This document shows positions 27,008-35,530 of a stretch of DNA of 64,000 nt, one piece after another. The number at the start of each line of letters is the position of its first letter. Within the stretch, counting starts at the first letter, position 1. A model generated the notes under the pieces. The model had not been told where the DNA came from. It saw only the letters and a list, made by a program, of their open reading frames with translations, and searched no databases. Made by a program: the position numbers and the translations under genes. Source of the stretch: Buchananella sp. 14KM1171 (GTDB lineage Bacteria > Actinomycetota > Actinomycetes > Actinomycetales > Actinomycetaceae); the NCBI RefSeq assembly GCF_041380365.1, contig NZ_CP159981.1, forward strand, positions 868,001 through 932,000, read 5' to 3'.

Positions 27008-27187
27008 TGCTTGCCTTTCGAACAACACGCCGGGGAGCACGGTGACTTCCCGGCCGAACCGAAAGGACTATACGGGGCTAAACAACGGCCCTAAAGGGCT
27101 TGGAGGCGGGCGCGCGGACTCTAGGGGCGCTGGGCCCTGAAGACCATTTTCGGCGCCCCTGCCGCCACCGACATACTTTTTCGATAC

Positions 27188-27221
27188 ATCGCCACGAGGA
27201 ACGTTGAGAACACGTGGCGAT
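27188..27221. promoter_or_regulatory. Inverted repeat upstream of the surface-protein gene
   Basis: ATCGCCACG (27188-27196) and CGTGGCGAT (27213-27221) flank a 16-bp spacer, about 180 bp upstream of the surface-protein start. The surrounding 27150-27420 is clearly lower in GC than the rest of the window and contains ATACATCG twice (27185, 27383 regions). An operator or promoter region is plausible but not demonstrated. No believable gene lies between 27008 and 28317. Confidence 0.35.
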
Positions 27222-27667
27222 TTGTCAAGCCCACACCATCAACCTGTGGACAAAGCACAAAACCGGTGCCACCAGGAGCCCCCACGGGATCAATAGTGAC
27301 GTTTCTCACGCTTCAGTTCTCGATATGGCGGCGGCGCCACATCGCGCCGCAACCAAGCGAAATGCTAACCCGCAACCGGCGATACATCGAGACTATTGCA
27401 AATGTTATGCGCGCCACATCGGAAGGGTGCGGGCCCGCCCTCCTCGCCTCCGGGCGCCGCGACTGGGAGACCTGCACAGCCGCCTGGCGCCGGGGCCGCG
27501 CCGCCACGAGGCGCCCCCGGCCCCCGGAGACCGGCGGGTCCACCCCGCGCCGCACTCGTGCGAACGGTCAACGCGCCACCGACCCCGCCCCCGGCCCCCA
27601 GCCGCCTGCGTAGCCACCGCTGCGGAAACCGGCAACCGCCCGGCACTACGCTCCCCGCACTCCCCGC

Positions 27668-27843
27668 TTGCGCAAACGACTGAGGGCTTAGTGCACCTCT
27701 CGTGGGGTTGATCCACCGGTCGTGGGCTTAGTGAACCTCTCGAGGGCCTACCCGAGCGGGTAACCCCTCAATCGGTGTACTAAGCCCGCAAGAGCTGCAC
27801 CAAAAGCTCAAAAGGTCGGATAACCCCTCAACCGGTTGCGCAA
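27668..27843. repeat. 176-bp palindromic element, copy A (4+4 units)
   Basis: Bounded at both ends by TTGCGCAA (27668-27675, 27836-27843). The left half holds four units: GCAAACGACTGAGGGCTTAG (27672), GCACCTCTCGTGGGGTTGAT (27693), CCACCGGTCGTGGGCTTAGT (27713), GAACCTCTCGAGGGCCTACC (27733). The right half holds four units in the opposite orientation, beginning GGGTAACCCCTCAATCGGTG (27758) and ending ACCGGTTGCGCA. The centre is CCCGAGCGGG. Units are 20-21 bp. It is preceded by CTCCCCGCACTCCCCGC, also present before copy B. Confidence 0.85.
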
Positions 27844-27937
27844 TACCCGCTGCACAGCACCCTGGGCGCCGCGCTCCGCCGCGGCACCCAGGGCGGGGCA
27901 CTGCCAGTACGCCGCCGAGCTCCCCGCACTCCCCCGC

Positions 27938-28113
27938 TTGCGCAAACGATTGAGCCTTTAGCCGACTCGTCGGGCCTTTGTTGCAGCGTTTGCGCCTTTA
28001 TGCGACCTTTTGCGCCGTTACGGCCTGCCCTAGCGCACCAACTGCTGCAACAACGGCTCAGGAGGTACAAGAAAGCCTCAACTGGTCGCACAAAGGCCCG
28101 AGAGGTTGCGCAG
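27938..28113. repeat. 176-bp palindromic element, copy B (4+4 units)
   Basis: Starts TTGCGCAAACGATTGAG (27938) and ends GAGGTTGCGCAG (28113), again 176 bp. Left units include GCAAACGATTGAGCCTTTAG and TGCGACCTTTTGCGCCGTTA; right units inverted include CTCAACTGGTCGCACAAAGG. Sequence differs from copy A (CCTTT replaces GGGGTT) but the unit size, symmetry and total length are the same. It lies 94 bp from copy A and about 145 bp beyond the rpmG terminator. Confidence 0.8.
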
Positions 28114-28257
28114 CTGACCAAGCCACCCCAACCGCACCGCGCTGGGCCGTCCCGAACCGCAACCCGCAGGCACACCCCGAACCCCGCCACGCCGCGCGGT
28201 GCCGAACCGACGCCCCACCGCCCCGCACCACCCAAACCGCACCCTGCGGGCATGACG

Positions 28258-28297
28258 GAAGGGGCGCCCGGGAGGATTTCCTCCCGGGCGCCCCTTC
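28258..28297 (-). terminator. Terminator of rpmG
   Basis: A 19-bp perfect stem, GAAGGGGCGCCCGGGAGGA (28258-28276) with 28279-28297, around a 2-base loop. It lies 20 bp past the rpmG stop on the minus strand. Confidence 0.8.
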
Positions 28298-28317
28298 TTC
28301 CGCTCTTGCCCTATGCC

Positions 28318-28488
28318 TTAGCGGGTCTCGCGGTGCGCGGTCTTAGCGTTGCAACGCGGGCAGTACTTGTTGATCTCAAGACGATCCGGCGTGTTGCGGC
28401 GGTTCTTCTTGGTGATGTAGTTGCGCTCCTTGCAGCCGCTGCAAGCCAGCGTGATCTTGGGGCGCACATCCGCGGACTTCGAAGCCAC
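28318..28488 (-). CDS. rpmG: 50S ribosomal protein L33, zinc-binding form
   Basis: A 56-residue ribosomal protein. The minus-strand frame reads from GTG 28486-28488 to TAA 28318-28320. It includes [40 protein letters not shown] and ends AHRETR. The two Cys pairs (CSGC and CPRC) are the four ligands of the zinc-containing (C+) form. GAGGAATC precedes the GTG. It lies directly downstream of tRNA-Met, the usual actinobacterial neighbourhood near the tRNA and ribosomal genes, and is probably co-transcribed with the tRNAs. Confidence 0.95.
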   Translation of the reverse strand: MASKSADVRPKITLACSGCKERNYITKKNRRNTPDRLEINKYCPRCNAKTAHRETR

Positions 28489-28544
28489 GATTCCTCACTT
28501 CTTTCAAAATCCGGCCGTATGGCCACTGTTGTCTACTTCAGTAG

Positions 28545-28618
28545 TAGCGAGGGCGGGGCTTGAACCCGCGACCTCACGATTATGAGTCGTGCGCTCTGAC
28601 CAGCTGAGCTACCCCGCC
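28545..28618 (-). tRNA. tRNA-Met (CAU), elongator type
   Basis: Cloverleaf on the minus strand: 5' GGCGGGG, D arm GCTC-AGCTGGTCA-GAGC, anticodon stem CACGA/TCGTG with loop CTCATAA (anticodon CAU), T arm GCGGG-TTCAAGC-CCCGC. The acceptor pairs with CCTCGCT through two G-U wobbles. The sequence resembles actinobacterial elongator tRNA-Met rather than initiator. Confidence 0.92.
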
Positions 28619-28631
28619 ACGTTGAGTTCTT

Positions 28632-28649
28632 CCCCCAGCGCGCTGGGGG
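28632..28649. other. Perfect 18-bp palindrome between tRNA-Thr and tRNA-Met
   Basis: CCCCCAGCGCGCTGGGGG lies in the 40-bp spacer. It lacks a T-run, so it may be a processing or structural element of a joint tRNA transcript rather than a terminator. Confidence 0.5.
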
Positions 28650-28658
28650 CAAACTCAG

Positions 28659-28731
28659 AGCCCCGAAAGGGAATCGAACCCTTGACCTTCTCCTTACCAT
28701 GGAGACGCTCTGCCGACTGAGCTATCGGGGC
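28659..28731 (-). tRNA. tRNA-Thr (GGU)
   Basis: Minus strand cloverleaf: acceptor GCCCCGA/TCGGGGC, anticodon stem TCTCC/GGAGA with loop ATGGTAA (anticodon GGU), T arm AAGGG-TTCGATT-CCCTT. Position 73 is U. Between tRNA-Tyr and tRNA-Met. Confidence 0.93.
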
Positions 28732-28742
28732 GGCGAGCAGAA

Positions 28743-28772
28743 ACCTTACCGGACTTCTTTGGCATTTGCCAA
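28743..28772 (-). promoter_or_regulatory. Promoter of tRNA-Thr
   Basis: TTGGCA (28772-28767) and TAAGGT (28748-28743) are separated by 18 bp on the minus strand, 11 bp before the tRNA. The -35 lies inside the palindrome TTTGGCAAATGCCAAA. The same TTGGCA with 18-bp spacing precedes tRNA-Tyr. Confidence 0.55.
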
Positions 28773-28860
28773 ATCGGAACTGTGTGGTTCCCGCCATACT
28801 CTGAACTTGCGTTCTGGGCGACGAACTTGCGCTCGTCAACTCCGGCGAACCGGAGCTTGG

Positions 28861-28941
28861 TGGCAGGTGAGGGATTCGAACCCCCGAAGCTTGCGCGACT
28901 GATTTACAGTCAGTTCCCTTTGGCCACTCGGGTAACCTGCC
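28861..28941 (-). tRNA. tRNA-Tyr (GUA)
   Basis: Minus strand, class II: acceptor GGCAGGT/ACCTGCC, anticodon stem with loop CTGTAAA (anticodon GUA), a long variable arm (GCGCAAGCTTC), T arm GGGGG-TTCGAAT-CCCTC. Discriminator A. Confidence 0.93.
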
Positions 28942-28952
28942 AGGCGCGGATG

Positions 28953-28982
28953 ACTTTACAGAAGCCGGGGCGCTTTTGCCAA
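28953..28982 (-). promoter_or_regulatory. Promoter of tRNA-Tyr
   Basis: TTGGCA (28982-28977), 18 bp, then TAAAGT (28958-28953), 11 bp before the tRNA 5' end. A near-consensus vegetative promoter, divergent to the yajQ gene. Confidence 0.6.
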
Positions 28983-29107
28983 CCGGAGATGCCGTGAGCC
29001 GCCTCACCCGCGCCGCGCCGAGCCCTGTTTTCCGCGCAATTTTCCCGTTTTCAGGCCACAATGGTGCCCGGACTGGAACTGGATCACTCTACCGAGAAGG
29101 AGCCCTC

Positions 29108-29605
29108 ATGGCCGCCGATTCCTCTTTCGACATCGTCTCCAAGGTTGACCGCCAGGAGGTGGACAACGCGGTGAATCAGACCGCGAAGGAGATCTCTACC
29201 CGCTACGACTTCAAGGGCGTGGGCGCGTCGATCACGCTGGCGGGCGACACTGTGACGATGGTCGCGAACTCCGCCGAGCGTGTGAAGGCGATCGTGGACG
29301 TGCTGGAGACCAAGCTGTTCCGCCGGGGCGTTTCCCTGAAGGCCCTGGACCTGGGTGACGGCGAGCCGAAGGCTTCCGGCAAGGAGTATCGCCTGGCCGG
29401 CGCGATCCGGGAGGGCTTGACGCAGGAGGTGGCCAAGAAGATCACGAAGACGATCCGCGACGAGGGCCCCAAGGGCGTCAAGGCGTTGATCCAGGGCGAC
29501 GAGGTGCGCGTGTCTTCCAAGTCCCGCGATGACCTGCAGGCCGTGATCGCGCTGCTGAAGTCTCGCGATTTCGACGCCGCGCTGCAGTTCGTGAACTACC
29601 GCTGA
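29108..29605 (+). CDS. yajQ: YajQ-family nucleotide-binding protein
   Basis: A 165-residue protein of the UPF0234/YajQ family, two linked ferredoxin-like domains. Text such as [50 protein letters not shown] and [18 protein letters not shown] is diagnostic. Some members bind nucleotides such as cyclic di-GMP; whether this one does is not readable. ATG 29108 has GAAGGAG upstream. It is the only plus-strand gene here, divergent from the tRNA cluster. Confidence 0.93.
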   Translation: MAADSSFDIVSKVDRQEVDNAVNQTAKEISTRYDFKGVGASITLAGDTVTMVANSAERVKAIVDVLETKLFRRGVSLKALDLGDGEPKASGKEYRLAGAIREGLTQEVAKKITKTIRDEGPKGVKALIQGDEVRVSSKSRDDLQAVIALLKSRDFDAALQFVNYR

Positions 29606-29761
29606 GCGCGCTAGGCGCCCCCTAGGTGACCTCTGGGTGGCCGACGTCCCTCCCGCCACACTCCCCCACCGCCCGCCCGGCGGTTGGCCGCGAGGGACGA
29701 CGCCCCACCCACCCCACCTTCCGGGACGCCCGCCCGGCAACTGACCGCAGGCGCCCGACTC

Positions 29762-29806
29762 AAACTGATGGGCCCGCAACCGACATGGTTGCGGGCCCAT
29801 CAGTTT
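29762..29806. terminator. Bidirectional terminator between yajQ and the fprA-like gene
   Basis: A 20-bp perfect stem (29762-29781 with 29787-29806) around a 5-base loop. AAA begins and TTT ends the arms, so it can serve both convergent genes. Confidence 0.9.
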
Positions 29807-29815
29807 CGCGCCGGG

Positions 29816-31210
29816 TTACAGCAGGGGGCCGTCCCAGTCCTGGCCGCGAGAGATCGCGGTCATGGCCTCGCGGGAGACCACCTTGACGCGCTCGCGCCCG
29901 GCGGCCTGACCCAGCTTGCGCTCGTAGTCGTCGAGGGTGATCCAGCCGTCGGAGGTGGTGTACTCCACGCCCTTCTCCTCCAGCCAGGGCAGCAGCGTGG
30001 CCGCGCCGTGCCGCTCCGCGCCGTCCCCGGCCACCACGCCGGCGTCGACGTCGGCCAGCAGGTTGGCGATGGTCTCCTGGGCGTCGGACTTGGTGGAGCC
30101 GATCAGGCCCACGGGGCCGCGCTTGATCCAACCGGTGGCGTACAGCCCGGGCACGGTCTGCGCGCCCTCCTCGGGGCCGGTGAGCACGCGGCCGCCCGCG
30201 TTGGGCACCAAGCCGCGCTTGGGGTCGTAGGGAACGCCCGCCACGGGCGAGGAGAAGTAGCCGATGGCGCGGTAGACCTGGGAGACGGGCCAGTCGGTCA
30301 TCTCGCCGGTGCCCTCCACGTTGCCGTCGCCGGTCAGGCGGGTGCGCTCGGTGCGCAGGCCCACCACGCGTCCGTCCTGCCCCAGCACCTCGACGGGGGA
30401 CTCGAAGAGGTGGATGTGGATGCGGCGCGGGGCGGTGCGCTCCTCGTCCTCCACCATGGCGTAGTCGGTGAGGGTCTTGACGACCATCTTGGTCTGCTTG
30501 GAGGCGGCGATGGCGGCCTGGGAGCCCTCGTCGAACTCCATGTCCTCCTCGCGCACCACCACGTCCACGCCGGGCACGTGGCCCAGTTCGCGCAGCTCGA
30601 GCGGGGTGAACTTCACCTGGGCGGGGCCGCGCCGGCCAAAGACGTGCACGTCGGTGACCTGCTTGCGGCGCAGCACGGCCTCCACGTTGGCGGGGATCTC
30701 GGTGACCATCAGGTCCTCGACGTCCTTGGCCAGGATGCGCGCCACGTCCAGTCCCACGTTGCCCACGCCCAGCACGGCGACGTGCTCGCCCTCGATGCTC
30801 CACTCGCGCGGGTAGTCGGGGTGGCCGTCGTACCAGGCCACGAAGTCGGCGGCGCCGTGGCAGCCCTCCAGGTCCACGCCGGGGATGTTGAGGGGCGCGT
30901 CGAGGTCGGAGCCGGTGGCGATGATGACGGCGTCGTAGTGCTCGCGCAGTTGCTCGATGGTGACGTCCTTGCCGACCTCGACGTTGCCGACCAGGTGCAC
31001 CTCTCCCTTGGCGATGATGCCGTAGAGGGCGTTGATGATCTGCTTGATGCGCGGGTGGTCGGGGGCCACGCCGTAGCGCACCAGGCCGTAGGGGGCGGGC
31101 AGGCGCTCGAAGATGTCGATCTTCACCTCGCGCCCGGACTTGGACAGGATGTCCGCCGCGTAGATTCCGGCGGGGCCTGCGCCCACCACGGCCACGTTCA
31201 ATACGCTCAT
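29816..31210 (-). CDS. fprA: NADPH-ferredoxin reductase, FprA type
   Basis: FAD flavoprotein moving electrons between NADPH and ferredoxin, 464 residues, adrenodoxin-reductase-like. The FAD Rossmann loop is VAVVGAGPAGIYAADIL, followed by LPAPYGLVRYGVAPDH; the NADP loop is VAVLGVGNVGLDVARIL, with FGRRGPAQVKFTPLELREL; the end has YATGWIKRGPVGLIGSTKSDA. ATG 31210 follows AAAGGACC. It is convergent with yajQ and stands apart from the nuo operon upstream by a ~200-bp gap (31211-31413) that shows only a 6-bp hairpin and a copy of the dispersed motif at 31385-31404. Confidence 0.93.
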   Translation of the reverse strand: MSVLNVAVVGAGPAGIYAADILSKSGREVKIDIFERLPAPYGLVRYGVAPDHPRIKQIINALYGIIAKGEVHLVGNVEVGKDVTIEQLREHYDAVIIATGSDLDAPLNIPGVDLEGCHGAADFVAWYDGHPDYPREWSIEGEHVAVLGVGNVGLDVARILAKDVEDLMVTEIPANVEAVLRRKQVTDVHVFGRRGPAQVKFTPLELRELGHVPGVDVVVREEDMEFDEGSQAAIAASKQTKMVVKTLTDYAMVEDEERTAPRRIHIHLFESPVEVLGQDGRVVGLRTERTRLTGDGNVEGTGEMTDWPVSQVYRAIGYFSSPVAGVPYDPKRGLVPNAGGRVLTGPEEGAQTVPGLYATGWIKRGPVGLIGSTKSDAQETIANLLADVDAGVVAGDGAERHGAATLLPWLEEKGVEYTTSDGWITLDDYERKLGQAAGRERVKVVSREAMTAISRGQDWDGPLL

Positions 31211-31413
31211 TGGGGTCCTTTGCTGGGTTTTCCTGCCTGGCATCTTAGCCGGGCCTAACCGGGCCCCTTAGGGGCCGTAGACGTGACGTTGCGCCACACA
31301 GTGCTTTAGTCGGCGCGCGGTTTGAGGGCGCCACGCCGCCACCATCGGCCGCAGCGCGCCGCACTGCCCACCCGCGTGGGTTCGGGTGGCCGACGCTGCC
31401 GCCCCGGCCGCTC

Positions 31414-32403
31414 CTAGGCCGTGCGCTCCACCGAGTAGCGGGCAAACTCGCGCAGCGAGTCCACCACCTCGCCGGCCGGCAGGGCGGCGAGCTCGGCGAC
31501 GGCCTCGTCGGCCCACTGGCGCGCCATCGCGGCGGTGCGGGCGGTGACGTCGTGCTCACGCAGGGCCTTGACCACGCCGGCCAGGTGGGCGTCGTCGTGC
31601 AAATCGCCCTCCAGGGCGGCCAGGATCTTTTGCCCGTCGGCGTCCAGGGTGCCGGCGCGCTGGGCGGCGCGCAGCAGCAGGACGGGCATGGTGTCCACGC
31701 CCTCGCGCAGGTCGGTACCGGCCACCTTGCCGGTGTCGGCGTCGGACAGGTCGATCACGTCGTCGGCCAGCTGGAAGGCCACGCCCACCTTGTCGCCGTA
31801 CTCGGCCAGGGCCGGGCCGTATTCGGGGGCGCCGGCCTCCTCCGCGCCGAAGCGGGCGGCCAGGGCCACCAGGGAGCCGGTCTTGTCCGCCAGCACCTGG
31901 AGGTAGAACGCCACCGGGTCGGCGTCGCCGCGCGGCCCGATCGTCTCGTTGAGCTGGCCCCGGCACAGCCGCTCGAAGGTTTCTGCGTGAAGCATTACTG
32001 CGGCCGGCCCGAGCTGGGCAGTCAGCCGCGAGGCACGCGCGAACAGCACGTCCCCGGCCAGGATCGCCACCGAGTTACCCCACAGGCGGTGCACGGTCGG
32101 GGCGCCGCGCCGCACGGGGGCGGCGTCCATGACGTCATCGTGGTAGAGCGTGGCAAGGTGGGTCAGCTCGACGGACAGGGCCGCGTCCATGACCAGCTCA
32201 CGGCGCGCCGGGTCAGCAAAGCTGCCCAGCCGCGCCGTGAGTAGGGTCAACGCGGGGCGCATGCGCTTGCCACCTGCCGCGCGCAGGTGCCCGGTCACCT
32301 CGCTGATGACCGGATCCGCGTCCTTGACCAGCTCCGTTAGACGATCCTCCACCTCCTTGAGGTCAGCAAGGAGGTCGTCACTGAACGGGCTGGTTACTGT
32401 CAT
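31414..32403 (-). CDS. Polyprenyl diphosphate synthase, trans type
   Basis: Prenyl chain elongating enzyme, 329 residues, expected to make the menaquinone side chain. Both aspartate-rich motifs are present, LYHDDVMD and LADDVIDLSD, along with GGKRMRPALTLL and the FERLCRGQLNE segment. Its ATG overlaps the nuoN stop (ATGA), so translation is coupled to complex I. That coupling and the nearby men genes are the reason for the quinone assignment; chain length cannot be read with confidence. No strong binding site is needed beyond the coupling. Confidence 0.9.
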   Translation of the reverse strand: MTVTSPFSDDLLADLKEVEDRLTELVKDADPVISEVTGHLRAAGGKRMRPALTLLTARLGSFADPARRELVMDAALSVELTHLATLYHDDVMDAAPVRRGAPTVHRLWGNSVAILAGDVLFARASRLTAQLGPAAVMLHAETFERLCRGQLNETIGPRGDADPVAFYLQVLADKTGSLVALAARFGAEEAGAPEYGPALAEYGDKVGVAFQLADDVIDLSDADTGKVAGTDLREGVDTMPVLLLRAAQRAGTLDADGQKILAALEGDLHDDAHLAGVVKALREHDVTARTAAMARQWADEAVAELAALPAGEVVDSLREFARYSVERTA

Positions 32404-33977
32404 GGGAGCAAGAATGCCGCATTTTCCAGCCAAGCGATAACCGGAGCCGGGTAAACACCCAAAATCACGGTCGCGGCGGCGGTCAACGCGAGGGCCACCA
32501 GGGCCGGTCCCTCCACCTTCACGCCCACCACGCGCTCGCTCTGGGCGGGCGTGAAGTACATGAGCAGGATCAGGCGGACGTAGAAGTAGGCGGTGGCGGC
32601 CGAGCACAGGATGGCCACGACCACCAGGCCGGTGGCGCCGCCGGCGATACCGGCGGAGAAGGCCAGGTACTTGCCCAGGAAGCCCGCCGTGAGCGGGATG
32701 CCCGCGAAGGAGAGCAGGAACAGGCTCATCAGGGCCGCCAGCACCGGGTGGCGCTGGCCCAGGCCCGCCCACTGGTTCATGTTGGTGGCCTCGCCCAGCA
32801 CGTTACCGTCCGCGTCCACCTCGCGCACCAGGTAGATCACCGCGAAGGCGCCCACCGAGGCCAGGCCGTAGGCCAGGAGGTAGAACAGGGAGGCCGCGAT
32901 TCCCTGCTGCTGCATGGAGAACACGGCGATCAGGATGAAACCGGCGTGCGCCACGGAGGAGTAGGCCAGCATGCGCTTGACGTCGCTCTGTACCACACCC
33001 ATGACGGTGCCGACCACCATGGTGGTGATGGCGACGATCCAGATCAGCGGGGTGAGGTCCCAGCCGCGAGAGATGCCCACCACGTAGAAGAAACGCACCA
33101 GCGCGAACGTGGCGGCGGCCTTGGTGCCGGCCGCCATGAAGCCGGTGATCGGGGTGGGGGCGCCCTGGTAGACGTCCGGGGTCCAGGAGTGGAACGGGGC
33201 CGCGCCGATCTTGAACAGCAGGCCCACCGTGACCAGCACGATGCCGCCCAGCAGCAGCTCGTCCGGGCCGTTGCCCGGGTAGGGCGCCACCGTGAAGGCG
33301 GACAGGCGCAGGGAGCCGGCGTAGCCGTACAGGAAGGCGATACCCATCAGGGTGAACGCGGAGGCGAAGGCACCCAGCAGGAAGTACTTCAGCGCGGCCT
33401 CCTGGCTGAGCAGGCGGCGCCGGCGCGCCATCGCGGTGAGCACGTACAGCGGCAGGGAGAGCACCTCCAGGGCCACGAACAGCGTCACGAACGTGCCGGC
33501 CACCGGGAAGGCCATCATGCCGCCCAGCGCGAACAGCACCAGCGGGAACAGCTCGGTCTGCACCAGGCCGGCGCGCTGGGAGGCGGTCTCCTGGGCGCTG
33601 CCCGGGCGGTCGGCCGCGTGGGCCACGAATGCGCCGTCCCCAGCGGCGGTGCGGTCGGCGATCACCAGGAGGGCCACGAAACCGCACAGCGCGATGATGG
33701 CCTGCGCGGCCAGGCCGGCCGGGTCCTCAATGAAGGCACCGCCCACCAGCTCCTGCGGCATGATCCGGTCGGTGCCGGGGGCCACGTCGAGCCAGCGCAG
33801 GGCGATCGCCACCAGGGAGCCCAGCACGGCGCCGATCGAGAGCACCAGCTGGACGGGGCGGCGCAGGCGCGGCCCAACGAAGGCCTCCACCAGCACGCCC
33901 ACCACGCCTGCCAGCAGCACGATCAGCAGCGGGCTGAGCGCGGCCCACTGGATCTCAGGGGCTACAAATGCGTTCAC
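32400..33977 (-). CDS. nuoN: NADH-quinone oxidoreductase subunit N
   Basis: Antiporter-like membrane subunit of complex I, 525 residues. Conserved text includes EVLSLPLYVLTAMARRR, EAALKYFLLGAFASAF, LLFKIGAAPFHSWTPDVYQG and VQSDVKRMLAYSSVAHAGF with the functional lysines. A ~25-residue hydrophilic insertion follows LVIADR. Start ATG 33977 overlaps the nuoM stop; the end overlaps the prenyl synthase. Confidence 0.96.
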   Translation of the reverse strand: MNAFVAPEIQWAALSPLLIVLLAGVVGVLVEAFVGPRLRRPVQLVLSIGAVLGSLVAIALRWLDVAPGTDRIMPQELVGGAFIEDPAGLAAQAIIALCGFVALLVIADRTAAGDGAFVAHAADRPGSAQETASQRAGLVQTELFPLVLFALGGMMAFPVAGTFVTLFVALEVLSLPLYVLTAMARRRRLLSQEAALKYFLLGAFASAFTLMGIAFLYGYAGSLRLSAFTVAPYPGNGPDELLLGGIVLVTVGLLFKIGAAPFHSWTPDVYQGAPTPITGFMAAGTKAAATFALVRFFYVVGISRGWDLTPLIWIVAITTMVVGTVMGVVQSDVKRMLAYSSVAHAGFILIAVFSMQQQGIAASLFYLLAYGLASVGAFAVIYLVREVDADGNVLGEATNMNQWAGLGQRHPVLAALMSLFLLSFAGIPLTAGFLGKYLAFSAGIAGGATGLVVVAILCSAATAYFYVRLILLMYFTPAQSERVVGVKVEGPALVALALTAAATVILGVYPAPVIAWLENAAFLLP

Positions 33978-35518
33978 TGGTTGGTTCCTTCCTGCGCATT
34001 AACTGCGACGGAGTCGTCGGTCAGGTGCACGGACACATGCTCGGTGACGGGCTCCAGGTAACGGATGGTGTGGTTAGGCTGCACGCCCACCCAGGCGATG
34101 AGCGCTACCAGCGGGGCGATCGCGGCGATCTCGATGCCGCGCAGGTCGCTCAGCTTGGTGCCCACCTTGGCCTCCTCCTTCGGGCCGGTGAAGACCTTCT
34201 GGTAGGGCCACAGGATGTAGAGGGCACTAAGCACCACGCCGCCCATGGCCACCACGCCGGCCCACAGCTGGGTGGACAGGGTACCCATGAGCACCAGGTA
34301 CTCCGGCACGAAGCCGGACAGGCCGGGCAGGGCGATGGAGGCCAGGCCGCCGAACAGCCACAGGCCGGCCAGTACCGGGGTGACGCGCTGCATGCCACGG
34401 TAGTCCTCGATCTTCTGCGTGCCCGCGCGGCGCGTGAGGAAGCCGGTGAGCAGGAACATGATGGCGATGGACAGGCCGTGGGCCACCATGTAGAGCATGG
34501 CGCCGGTCAGGGCCGCCGTGTTGCCCACGTAGATGCCCAGCACGATGAAGCCGAAGTGGCTGATCGAGGTGTAGGAGACCAAGCGCATCAGGTCCTTCTG
34601 GCCGATCGCCATGATGGCTCCGTAGATCACCGAGACCAGCGCCAGCACGATGATGACCGGAGCGGCCCAGCGGGAGGCCTCCGGGAACAGCGGCAGGCAC
34701 AGCACGATCATGCCGTAGGTGCCGATCTTGTCCAGGATGCCCACCAGGATCGCGGAGACGCCGGGGTGGGCCTGCTCTGCGGTGTCCGGCAGCCAGGTGT
34801 GCACGGGCACCATCGGCGCCTTGATCGCAAAGGCCAGGAAGAAGGTCAGGAAGATCCAGCGCGCGGCCGTGCCCGTCACGGGCGCCGCGGTCAGCGTGGA
34901 GAGCAGGAAGGCGTGCTCGCCGCCCGGGCCCATCACGCCCAGGGCGACCACACCGCCCAGCATGACCAGTCCACCGAACAGGCTCACCAGCAGGAACTTC
35001 AAAGCCGCGTAACGCCGGCGCGGGCCGCCGTAGTTACCGACCAGGAAGTAGCCGGGCACCAGCATGGCCTCGAAGGCCAGGTAGAACAGGAAGACGTCCT
35101 GCGCGGTGAAGATCAAGACGATGAAGGACTCCAGCGCCAGGGTGAGGGCCACGAAGCCGGTGCGCCTGCGCGCCGCCTGCTCGTCATCGCCCGCGAAGTC
35201 GTTCCAGGCGGCCAGCATGACCACCGGGACCAGCACGGCGGCCAGGACCACCATCGCCAGGCCCAGGCCGTTCACGCCCAGCGCCCAGGACACCCCGATC
35301 TGGGGGATCCAGGCGTAGGTCTCCGCCAACTGAACCGGGGCGAAGGCGGCAACGTCGTACATCGCCACGGCGTAGGCCGCCAGGCCAAGCGTGGCCAGGG
35401 CGAACGCCATGCCGATGGAGCGGCCGCAGCGCGCCAGGGGGCGCACCAGCCACAGGAGCAGCGCGCCGACCAGCGGCAGCGCCACCATCAGGGAGAGAAG
35501 AGGCCAAGTAGATTCCAT
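33974..35518 (-). CDS. nuoM: NADH-quinone oxidoreductase subunit M
   Basis: Second antiporter-like subunit, 514 residues. Motifs: LFYLAFEAMLVPGYFLVG with the key Glu, RRRYAALKFLLVSLFGG, FFLAFAIKAPMVPVHTWLPDTAEQAH (split here into its halves by sense), and LMRLVSYTSISHFGF. It lies 12 bp downstream of nuoL and overlaps nuoN by 4 bp. No insertions are visible. Confidence 0.97.
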   Translation of the reverse strand: MESTWPLLSLMVALPLVGALLLWLVRPLARCGRSIGMAFALATLGLAAYAVAMYDVAAFAPVQLAETYAWIPQIGVSWALGVNGLGLAMVVLAAVLVPVVMLAAWNDFAGDDEQAARRRTGFVALTLALESFIVLIFTAQDVFLFYLAFEAMLVPGYFLVGNYGGPRRRYAALKFLLVSLFGGLVMLGGVVALGVMGPGGEHAFLLSTLTAAPVTGTAARWIFLTFFLAFAIKAPMVPVHTWLPDTAEQAHPGVSAILVGILDKIGTYGMIVLCLPLFPEASRWAAPVIIVLALVSVIYGAIMAIGQKDLMRLVSYTSISHFGFIVLGIYVGNTAALTGAMLYMVAHGLSIAIMFLLTGFLTRRAGTQKIEDYRGMQRVTPVLAGLWLFGGLASIALPGLSGFVPEYLVLMGTLSTQLWAGVVAMGGVVLSALYILWPYQKVFTGPKEEAKVGTKLSDLRGIEIAAIAPLVALIAWVGVQPNHTIRYLEPVTEHVSVHLTDDSVAVNAQEGTNQ

Positions 35519-35530
35519 GTTCTTTTCCCC

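Noticed and set aside
27214-27711. 165-codon open frame in the rpmG/surface-protein gap
   Set aside because: No ribosome binding site, Pro/Arg/His-rich end, and it runs into the 176-bp palindromic element; no family resemblance.
27668-28113. CRISPR array
   Set aside because: Units are contiguous 20-21-bp variants without unique spacers and the arms are inverted around a centre. No cas genes are present.
28000-28563. 187-codon plus-strand frame across rpmG
   Set aside because: Antisense to rpmG, whose zinc motifs and ribosome binding site are clear.
31414-32772. Longer start for the prenyl synthase (frame open to 32772)
   Set aside because: The added N-terminus is nuoN in another phase with stop-free Arg/Gly text; the ATGA overlap at 32400-32403 marks the true start.
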